Assembly: GCF_029227915.1 (NCBI RefSeq)
Contig: NC_079878.1
Location: 5,208,001-5,272,000 of the forward strand
DNA from: Hydractinia symbiolongicarpus
Lineage: Eukaryota > Cnidaria > Hydrozoa > Anthoathecata > Hydractiniidae
Direction: 5' to 3'
Length of the DNA: 64,000 bases
Below the pieces are notes generated by a model, which was not told the origin of the DNA, made no database searches, and worked only from the letters and a program-made list of their open reading frames with translations. Made by a program: the position numbers and the translations under genes. Positions within the stretch are counted from its first letter, which is position 1, and each line of letters begins with the position of its first letter. This document shows positions 48,601-59,400 of this stretch, in pieces.

Positions 48601-51557
48601 TCGTTGTCATTACGTTTTGACCTTATTTTACAACTAAAAAACAAAAACACATCATGGATGCCTATTTGATTGTGGCGTGTGTAAACTTTATTAAACTTTA
48701 TTTCACAACCAAAAAAGAACTACTACACCAAGATTAGAGATTTAAATGCTAAAGACTATATGACTATTTTTGTCTTACAATTTTAATTAGACATATCAAA
48801 GTTTTCGATTCAGAGAATCATTTTTGTTGTTTCTAGACGAAAGAAAAACTTCTTAAAGAAAACAAACAACTATCGGAAGAGAAGGAGATGAACAGTTTGA
48901 TAGTTGAAGAAAAAGTTGTGCAGACGAAACAGCTTCAAAAACAAGTGAAAGAGGTACTATGTTTATTGTTTATGTCTTGCCCTGGTTTTTTTAAATACAT
49001 TTTTATATATGCTTTTAGAAACCCCAAAACAACATCAATGATATATTTTGGGCTTGTGTATTACAAATACAAGAACAGATTCTTGCAATACATTCGTAAC
49101 ACATAGATTTCTTTCTGAATCTCCTTTTTTTTTCTATCCTTTTCAATGTTCTTTTTGTACTACAGCTTCGCGATAAAGTATCGAATCTTGAGCACACATT
49201 AACTCAAGTTATAAAGGAAAACGAAGCTGAAAAGAAGGAGTTGAGACATGCTCATGAACGAAGTCAAGAACACAACAAGTAGGTGATATCATTGTCGTGT
49301 TTGCTGTCGTCGTCGTTGTTGTTATGATCTTGTTTGTTGTTGTTGTCATTGTCATTGTCATTGTCGTTGTTGTCATTGTCATTGTCGTCGTTGTTATCAT
49401 TGTTGTCGTGATTGTTGTTTTGACGTTTTCGTCGAAGTCGTCGTCGTTGTTGTTCTGATTTTGTTTGTTGTTGTTGTCATTGTCCATTGTCGTCGTCGTC
49501 GTCGTCGTCGTTGTTGTTCTGATTTTGTTTGTTATTGTTGTCATTGTCCATTGTTGTTGTTGTTGTTGTTGTCGCAGTTGTATTTTTGACGTTGTCGTCG
49601 GCGTCATTGTTATTGTCGCTGTTGTTATTCTGGTGCTGGATGTTGTTATCACTATCGCTGTCGGTCGTTTTTTGGTTTTTGTTTGTTTTGGTTTATTGTC
49701 ATAGTGACTCCATTGTTGATGTCAGTGACGTTGTTTTACTGTCATTCTGATCTTCCTTGCCTTTTAGAATGGAAATTGCGCGACTTCAGAAAACAATCGA
49801 ATTGAAATCTAAAGAAGCAAGTCGTGTGAAGAAATTAGCTAAAAATATTCTTGATCAGGTATTTACATGTAAAGACGGTTTGTTTGTTGTTGTTGTTTTT
49901 TCGAAAATTCAACGTTTGTCACGTAAGCTTGTGTTTTAACATTTTTAGAGATCTCAGATGGAACATTTTTTTCTTGACTCTCTTGAGCTGGTGAAAAGTG
50001 AAATTAACAGAAATAGGTACGTGAAAAAATAGTGTGTTGTTGTCGTGCTTGTAAATTCTAAATATATAAATAAATAGACTCGCTCAACTTTTTTGACGTA
50101 TTGGAAAATATTTTAACATTATGCACTTTAATACGTATTATGATGGCTATATACTAATATTTTATAAATGTTAGGATTCAATATCGACGAGATGCTGAGG
50201 CGGCATATCATCAACGCATGCTCGCTGCACATTCAGGACAAGCCGATTATCCAAGAATACGTACATTTAAAAGTTCGAAGTTTAGCACGAACAGTGTCTA
50301 TTCAGATCTCAAAGAAGCTGAAAAGTGGGATGGCTTGGATACTACGGTTGATATTTCTGAGTTAACATGGGAACAGCGCGAAAGAGTATTGCGATTGTTG
50401 TTCGCCAAAATGAATGGATATAACGGAGGGTAAGTTGGATTGTAAGTTTAAAAACCTAAGTAAGATCGGTACGTTTGTGTGGCTACCTTAGTGAGATCTG
50501 TACGTGTGTGTGGCTACCTTAGTGAGATCGGTACGCATGTGTGGCTACCTTAGTGAGATCGGTACGTGTGTGTGGCTACCTTAGTGAGATCAGTACGTGT
50601 GTGGCTACCTTAGTGGGATCGGTACGTGTGTGTGGCTACGTGAAATCTGTACGTGTGTGTGGCTACCTTAGTGAGATCTGTACGTGTGTGTGGCTACCTT
50701 AGTGAGATCTGTACGTGTGTGTGACTACTTTAAAGCACGCTGGGATATATATTTACCCAATGGTACACGAATTGTTCCCTTGCACAAGCTACTTTAATCG
50801 GGTGAACTTTTGTATGGAAAAATTTCGCTAGCCGAAGAAACTTGCGAAATTTTCGGTGTCGCGAATGGAGAAACCGGAAGAATACGCGAGATAAACATTG
50901 GCAATAAGATTTTTTTTTGAAAAATAGTAGATGTAAAGGGACATTTAAAAAGTGCTTTCGTCCTTAATTTCTCTTTCTTTCTTCCTTTTTCATTGATTGT
51001 TTACATTTATACGATATTGTATTTGTTGGTTTCGGTGAATAGTGTATTATCGCGATGACTTGACATGTTAGCGTTACGAGGATTAATTTCGCGTTACTTT
51101 TCGTATCAATGCAAACAAGCTTCACACAGTAATTAAATGCGTAACTTCGCGAATTGTCATTTTTGAAACTTTTGCCAAACATACTTCGACAAAAAACAAT
51201 TGTAAAGTTTTTCAGCTAATTTACAGCTAAATTTCAGCTAAACCTCCACTGTATATTTTTGTACGGTGTTATTTGAGTTACGCTTCAAGATATAATGCGT
51301 ACGAATATATATTTTTGGTTAAAACATTCAATAGAGCTTTGATTTTTATTTACAATAGATCTGTGACGAAAACAAATGAACTTCCGCCAATCAAAAACAC
51401 AGAGCATAGTCGATTATCCATAACAGACTCTGGTGCATCGTTTAAACCCAGACCTCCATCAGTTAAAGCGTTTCTCACAGAAGCTGAGGAAGAAGCTGCC
51501 ACTCTTAATAGAGCATGTAGAACTCTTTCTGCTACGGAAGTACTAGGAAATGGTTGA
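45697..51557 (+). CDS. BBOF1: Basal body-orientation factor 1 (CCDC176)
   Basis: A coiled-coil protein of motile cilia; its relatives keep basal bodies aligned in multiciliated cells. Fifteen exons: 45697-45755, 46447-46560, 46778-46901, 47124-47189, 47343-47405, 47581-47661, 47769-47849, about 48276-48345, 48455-48551, 48837-48953, 49166-49278, 49768-49858, 49949-50016, 50175-50429 and 51359-51557. Phases agree at all joins and give about 532 aa, close to the vertebrate length. A Lys-rich start (MPKKEKKAKGSGKSKKG) is followed by NAQLWESRLGATESAK, long heptad helices including LKLVKEFRRKRAQMQKEL and ISELAERAHTEAI, and a C-terminal region with ELTWEQRERVLRLLFAKMN. Intron 11 holds a GTT/GTC microsatellite and intron 14 a 31-bp minisatellite. 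AATAAA at about 51759 may serve polyadenylation. The presence of this gene implies an animal with motile cilia. Confidence 0.95.
45789..45819. repeat. 31-bp hairpin in BBOF1 intron 1
   Basis: Arms cgtgaaaacatat and atatgttttcacg around a taaat centre, immediately after BBOF1 exon 1. Confidence 0.9.
49288..49640. repeat. GTT/GTC/ATT trinucleotide microsatellite
   Basis: About 350 bases made almost wholly of gtt, gtc and att triplets in intron 11 of BBOF1. It produces long Thr- or Val/Leu-only open frames on both strands, which are not genes. Confidence 0.97.
50461..50733. repeat. 31-bp minisatellite, 9 copies
   Basis: Copies of gatcggtacgtgtgtgtggc plus taccttagtga with period 31 in BBOF1 intron 14. 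Two copies are shortened by 2-5 bases. Confidence 0.95.
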
Positions 51558-53434
51558 AAGATGTATTATATATTTGTATATATTTTGTTATGTAAATCTG
51601 ATCTATTTTCTTCTAAAATGTTAATATAGTTTGTAATTTATTTTCACTGAAAGTATACATTTATATTCTTAACAACATTTGTAAATCTTGTTGTTCTTGC
51701 GAGATTTCGAATCTCGTTCGAAATGACTTATTTTCGTGAAAAAAGTGTGAATGTTTAAAAATAAATGGGAAAATTATATATTCAAAAAAATTAAAATTCC
51801 GATCCATCGCGCCTTTTTCACGATAAATAATCGACCTGAAAACAATGTACTACAATAGGGCACTTTTTGTGTTCTTTGACATTTCTCGCTTTTTTGATAT
51901 TGGAGACAGCGCGATTATAAAAGCAAATAGGACCCTTGGCAACCTCATCCCAGGTGTCTCTCACCATCGCGGACGAGGTTTGTTTCACAAAAATTGATCG
52001 CCCATACCGAAAAGGCAAAAATGCCTGACAAGGGTATTGACACAAAACACGTTAAAATCAAAATTTTGATATTTGCACCTTTATCATCACTTTTTTGGTT
52101 CAAGTTTTTTGTATTTCGAAATCTTTGATGGTGTGATTTCCGAATCCTATCTGTCTACAATTTCTTGTAAAACTTAATAAAACACAAACCATCATCATCT
52201 TAACCTTCTTCTATTTTTTTAACAAATAATTTTTTTTTAACTTGATTTTTACTTTTCAACAAGGTCTTTTTATTACGTTAAATTTTTTTAAAAATTTTAG
52301 CTCTTTCTTAAAAACACTTGGTCCATAAAATCTTTCTTTTACAAAAACGTGCTCTTAAACGCAGATAATAATAGCAGATGGCCTGAGGACGAAGTTGATT
52401 ATTTTAATTATGCATCGAAGTTTACTTCAAACACTTGATTACCCTCCACCAAAGACAGGATCTGTTAATAAGCGTAGATAATTTTTATTGGGGCAGACCC
52501 ACGCTTTTATCAACTTGGAAAGTATCGCCTAGGTGTTATTGGACAGGAACCAAGAGAGAAAAACAAATGAGGAGTCGAGTTAGAACCGCGTTTCTACCCT
52601 TGTTGTTTTTCAGCAATATTAAAAATCCACTTTGCTCCCCAGTGTGTGGCGTTTCAAAAAGCGCTGTGTAGAAACTTTTAGCTCCGACTTCCGTCGTTAC
52701 CAAGTTTTAAAAAGAATCAGAACAGAATCACCAACCTCGATACCAGAACGCGCAAGCCATCGTACAAGAAAACAGAAGGGAAGCATTGGAAACACGATTA
52801 ACTAAACTACATCATATCAATGTCAAAGTAACAGCGGGTGTCAGAAATAACAGTTTAAAATGTTTTATTATTTCTCATTCATTTTGTTATGTACACAACT
52901 CGCTCTCCCCTGGTGACATAAAATACACCATGAAGATGCGAGCTCATAAAAGTTAAGAGAAATTATAAGTAAAACTTTATACATTAAAAACCTATATTAC
53001 TATACGCACAACAATTCGGCAGTGAGCTTTTTTTTAAAGATAGTTATGTTAGAAAACAAATATTCGTCAGAATTCAGCAAAAAAAAAATTAAAAAGTAAC
53101 ACACTGAATACAAGGCAATGATAACCGTATATAAATATACTGCAAATTATATATCAGCATCGTAGGTTTTTAAATAAAAAAACAACAAGGTGTTCCCTTT
53201 GTATCACCACCTGAATGAGATACATATTCACATCTTAAAATAAGTTTTGATTAAGAAGAACCATAAAAGAAAATCGTGTTTATTCATTTATTTTTTTTTA
53301 TGCATAAAGGTCATCTCTGCCTTTTTTTTAGTTTGACTAATCTTCTCCCTTAAGAGAGAAAGGGGATGGGGAGGCTTTTTTATCTTTCCCATAATTCTTA
53401 TAAAGAAATACTCTTTTCACTATCATGCCGTCTG
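51558..53434. other. BBOF1 / CENP-C convergent spacer
   Basis: Holds the two 3' ends (the genes converge) and a 42-bp AACCTCGT-family foldback at 51940-51981 (aacctcatcccaggtgt; ggacgaggttt). A possible CENP-C polyadenylation signal, on the minus strand, is at about 53286-53291. No gene seen between them. Confidence 0.5.
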
Positions 53435-56400
53435 TTACACGTGTTTCTGTTGAAAAAACAGCAGCCTGGCTTCGTAGTTTTCTAAGTTTTCGATATCATA
53501 CAAATTTCCTGAAAAAAAATGTTGAAAAGTGTAATTTTAAAAGTTTAGCGATGTGAACATACCTAGCCCCGCATTAGGATAAATATATTTGTGTCTAGAC
53601 TAAGCGGGAAAATATTTTAGCGGGTAGATAATGTCACATTTTCGCAGTATCTCAAAAATATCAAAATAAATCCCGTGAAAATGTAAAAATATCAACTACG
53701 TAAATCTATTCCAGCAAAATCTGTTAAACTTAACCAACTGTGATAATTCCGCGAAAGTGCAAAAAATTCGCGGGTTTTTTTCTGTCAAATCGCAAAAACT
53801 TGTTCCTGCAAAAATCTCTGATAGCGAATTTACAGTAACAAGGGTGGGCAAGCCTATAAACATTAAGAATAATTGTAGCATAAACTTAAAGAGGTTTGAT
53901 AATTATAATTTGGGGCTGATCTAAAAAAGGGAAAATTAGCACAGCAATATATCATTTATGATTAACATTAAAGTGATTGAATGCATTCTAAAAGTTTTAA
54001 AACATAACAACATTATTAGACAAATTTTTAGGCTGGAATAAGCATAGGCAAAGAGATCTAACAAAATTTATGCTAATAAAAAGTGTGTTTTCATTGTTAA
54101 AGAGGCAAGCATACCTTCAGGCACAATAAAAGTCGTTCCGGACACACAATGATATTGCCTTTGATTGAGCGTCAGTTTGATTGAACCAGTTAACACATAA
54201 AAAAACTGAAAAATAAGAAACAAAAGAAATATATTCGCCACTTTTCACAATGTTCGCGAAATTAAGTCACCTATCACAAAAATATATCTCCATGAAAATT
54301 CTACGGAAATGTTTTACTATTAGTTAAATTATTTAAATTTAAGAATAAGAACAATAGAAATAATATCTCCTCGCGGCTTGTATATTGTTCAATATATCGT
54401 CGTAATTATAACAAACTGTCTTGCCTGCATAGACTTTCTTATAATTCGTGAAAATTAATTTTCCCTAAAATGCATGCACTACTAATTCGCGAAAATATTC
54501 CCAAAAATTAATCTTATTAAGGCAGCAATTATAGCTAAAGACAAAATGCGAGTATGTAAATTGAAAAAGACTAAAAATTATGGGAAACCGAAAGAAGGAT
54601 AAAATCCCCTTTTTGAGGAGAGGTTGCAAACAAAAGAAATCACAACGATATATCGAGAAAAATAAACAAAAAGTAATTGAATCTTACCACGTTGTCATGT
54701 TTTGTTTTTTGTAAACCTTTCCTTCCAAATGCATTAAGTTTTATCTGACCAAAAGAAAGTGAAGGTAGTGAGAAGAACTTATGCAAGAAAACTTCTTCTC
54801 CTGTATTTCGTACTGGAGGTCGCCACTCTACAGATGCTGCAGTTCGGATGAGAGCTTTGAAAAGAAAAACAAAAATTGTCAGAATCATTTTTAAATAACA
54901 GACAATAAGCAGTGTTGATCACTTACGAAGATCTTCGATCGTGTTTGTCGCAACGTTCTTTACAGGACATATTATTTCTTTTGGTCCTTTTAGGGTCTAA
55001 TAAGAAAACACGAGTTAAAACAGAACGAACATGTGACTAAATCTTTTCACCAATCAGTTGGCAAGCTTGCGATAATTTAAAACATTACTAGTTACCTCGT
55101 TGGAAAGAAAGGAACGACTGTCTTCGAATATACGCTCAAAACTGCTGTTTCCTGAAAAAATTATATACAAGTTACATTTTTCACATCTAAAAATGTCCCT
55201 GCAATAATATGCAAGAAGTATATATGAATCCCCAGTCGATATACATTTGCTCTATAATAAAAATAATTTCGCGCGAAATTTCTTAAAAGTAAAAATTAAA
55301 AGTTAACAAGTCATAATATTTCGCGAGAATTAAATTTTGCGAAAAAAAAATTTGATGACATTTTGCTTCTCAATTTATATTGATTTTAAAGGGCTTTTAT
55401 ATAATAGACATGAAAAAAAGACTACTGAATTTGAAACTCATTTATATTTTAAGTTGTAGATAAATCAGAAGAAAAATTTTTAAAAAATAATCAAAATTTC
55501 GCGGGAGTTAGTTTTCGGAATTTTGCGAATAGCGAGTTCTCCACCAAATTTGCGGGAAATTAAAGGATGTGTTAGTTTATTAACTGGTCCCATGGATTAT
55601 TTCAGGATTTTTAGTTGCTACCATTTTAACTGTAAGGTTGGGGACTTTTTCTGCAGATTGGAAGGAGGGGTTATATTTAGAGATTTAAAAGTTCTTGATT
55701 ATTGAAAAAACTTTTGAGAACTACATTGCCTTCGTTATTTTTAACTAGGCTTTTTTAGATCTTAATTTTGGCCTTATTACAAAAAAAAAAAAAAATAAAA
55801 TAAAAAAAAATGATAATTTAAAATAATTATTAACTGTTAACATAAATTATCACTTACAAAAAAAAAAGTCACCTTTTTTAGCTTTCTTTCCAGGACTTTG
55901 TCTGTTCCCTTTGTTATGCTGGCCGCGTTTACTAGAAGATGAAGTATTATTATCACTATAACCCGGCCAAGAATGTAGGTAAGGGACATAACCGTTGACG
56001 TCTTCTTGAACGATTTCAGCTTCGTCACAAGCATAATCACTTTCACGTCCTAAAAAGTATTAAAAAATATTTTCAAAATGGTTTCCAACCTTTTCGGTGC
56101 AGGCATGTTATCAGTTACTTGTCAGTCGAGATACGCTAAAATAATTTTAATTTATTCCTCAATCTATGGCTTAGATTTAGTTTACAACATATCGAACTGG
56201 AAGCAAACATTGCCAAAGAACTTACAGGGTTCTGTGATGTTTTTTGTGTAGGATCCCTAACCCTTAGATAGGTATCGCACAGTGTTGATCTTGAACCAAA
56301 TTTAGTTTAACGCTTTTTTTAAAAAAGTAGTAACATTCGAACGCTGTTTAAGATAAATGTCTTCTCTATGTCGCATTGAAAGACAAAGATTTCTGTTAAA

Positions 56401-59400
56401 GTGTTTTCGGACAGGAAAAAAAACGTTACACTCACTGCTTCGATTTAAAGATTTCCTCCTTGAACTTTGCGGCAAGTCTAAAAGATAAGAAAAATGCAAT
56501 TTTAGGCTACATACAATAATTTTTCTATTTTCAACTAGGAAAATTGACACCTTTTACTTAGATTTGAAATTTTCCATACAGTATATTCCTATATTTTGGT
56601 TGTTTTAAATACCACTAATGTAAAGGGCAACACATATTATTACTATTCAATCACTAAAAAAAACTATTTCAACACTACATACGGTTACATCTAAGCAAAA
56701 AAAATTTACTTTGATTACTGGAAGATCCGTTTATCTGTTGCTGACTCTCCTTAGTGGGTGATTTCAAAGATTTTTTTAAGTCCTTGGGAGATTGCTTTAG
56801 TTGTGGCTTGTGTATTTGTGGAGTGTCACCAGGTTCCATGATGGTAACATGCAAATTTCCTCTCCGAGAGACAGAACTGGTATCCTTTAATATAGACTTT
56901 CCTAAAACGTAGTCACACCAACCAACATTAGAAACAAATCAGAGCTTTTGGGGGAATTTTTTGCTCCGTTTTTGTACCAATAGGGTGACCACTCTTAAAA
57001 GAGAAAATAAAAATAAGAATGAAGGTAAAGTTAACAGATTTTTTTTGACCGCTCACAAATCTCACGACGTTTGGCATCACTCTTTTGATTTGTGAATCAC
57101 CTTAAAAGATTTTTAAATATTCATCCTTCAGTCTTGACATGTCATCTGTCTGCTTCGCGTTGGCAAACTAGTGTTTCACGATTTATATTTTGTTTCACAA
57201 TGTACAACTGTAAATTAAGAAAGAAAATGATACCCAACTAAGGAAAAACCAATTATTTTTCAGAATAACTTTTCATTCTTCCTTGGGTTTTTAGGGCCTC
57301 AGGGTAACGACGTATTTCAAATCAATGACTAATTTAAATGAGTTCTCAAATTAGAAAGTGATTTCTGGAAAAGATAATGATTTGATTGTTTTTCATACCT
57401 TGACTGTTGGTTTCGGTACGTGTCTTCGATTTTTGTGGCTCTGTAAATAAAATATGAAAATAAAAATGAAAATAGGCTGGGTATTAAATATGAAAATAAG
57501 TAAAAATATAGATACAAATAATTACTTGGCATGCAGATTCTTTTTCGGGGCTTTTTTTTCTTGAAACCTGAAAAAGGAATGTACTTCATCTTATTTTCAA
57601 TTCAAAGATCTACTTTTGAAAATTAGAATTTTAGAGTGTCTGAATCAAACACTGATTGATAAACTTTGTAATTTGTCAGAAATAAAAACGCTTTGCAGGG
57701 ATAATTTTTTCTTTAGTTAAGAGTGTGCAAAACATACCGGTGGTTTTGTTGTGCTGAGATGTCGACAGCTTTGTTGTATTCTCCACTGATGCATTTCCTA
57801 CTGTTGGCATTGTTTTTGATAACACTTTTTCAGCTCTTTTAGGAGCATTCTTTTTTTCAGGAAATAGCTCAATAAATGTACAATTATTTTTCTTGTTTCC
57901 TTTCAGTAATGTCTGTTCAACGTTGTGCACAAATACACTCAAGCTCTGGCTTTTATCAGTGCCTCTCATGGATCTTGTTATCCTAGTACTGCAGTTCAAA
58001 TCTGTCTTTGTTGTTAAACGTGAGTCATTTATTCGTAGTGCCGATTGTTCTTTAATATTTGAAGAAGTATTTGTTTTGGAGTCAAGTTTTGATTCCAACG
58101 GAGAATGAATTTTGGAAGTATTTCTTTTGTTGCCTTTATTACCTTGAGGCTTTTTTATAGAATCTTCCTTAGCTGTATTATCACCAATATTCCCAACAAC
58201 CTTTCTAAAGTCAACATCTGATTCTTTTTTTTTGCTCCTACTTCCATTACCCTGTCTTGTTTTTCTTCTGTGAAGTTTTGATTCACCAGCTTGTGTTTCC
58301 ATACTAGCATATTGTTTCTGTTTTGGCGCATTTTTCAGATCTCGTTTTTGACTGCTTTTATTTTGTGTACTGGCTCTGGTGGTATAATGAACCACTGTCA
58401 CATTATTTTCTTCGTCATGATCATTGTTGATGATAAATTTGTTAGTTTTCTGAGTACTTTTGTTTTCAAGTTTATTAGAGCTCCTAGTCTTTTCAGCACT
58501 AAGGCTGCTTTTTGAGGGACTATGTTTTTTTAAAACTTTTCCAGGTGTAAGTCCTTTAATGAAAATATTAGATTGGATGAGTAAAAGTACAAGAATTGTT
58601 AAAACTTTTATAAAAAAATTTAAACCTTACCTTTTTCTATAGTTTCATTAATGTTTTCATTCTTTTCATTCACTAGAACTTCGTTTTTGTTAAGTTCATT
58701 TTCCTCCTGTTTCATATGTGGAGATACAGTAAAAGTGGAATTGTTTCTCTTAGACTTGCCTAAACTTTCAACTGAGACATCAAGTCGAGACCTAGAGTAA
58801 ATAAATTAAACGTTTTATTGTTGTAATACCACAATGCCGACAACTGTATCAACATCGTAATTTAAGTATTAATGATGAAGGTGTTTTGGCTAGCACAGAG
58901 GAGGAGAAAAGGGTAGCTTGGAAGAATCATTATCAGATGTTGCTTAACACTGAGTTTGATTGGGACGAGGATAATTTGTCTGATGATGATGTTGTAGAAG
59001 GGCCAGCTATGCAGATCAAGACAGAATGGGTAGTGGAGGCTATTAGGAAATTGAAGATTGGCAAGGCTGCAGGAGTATCAGGTATTGTTGCAGAGATGGT
59101 AAAAGCATCTGGATATATTGGAGTTGAGCTTATTACAAGTCTTGCTAACCGGATTATAAAGGATGGTGCTATTCCGAGTGAGTGGCAGTCGAGTGTAATA
59201 GTGAATTGTTTCAAGGGCAAGGGTGATGCATTAGAAAGGGGTAACTATAGAGGTTTAAAGTTGGTTGATCAAGTAATGAAATTTATTGAAAGAGTGATTG
59301 ATAAGTTACTTAGAGAAAGAATTGATATAGATAAGATGCAATTTGGTTTTGTTCCAGGGCGTGGCACTACAGATGCAATATTTTTACTCAGACAGCTTCA

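Noticed and set aside
49209-49750. Long Thr-, Val- or Cys-rich frames
   Set aside because: Pure translation of the GTT/GTC microsatellite, overlapping BBOF1 exon 11 and intron 11.
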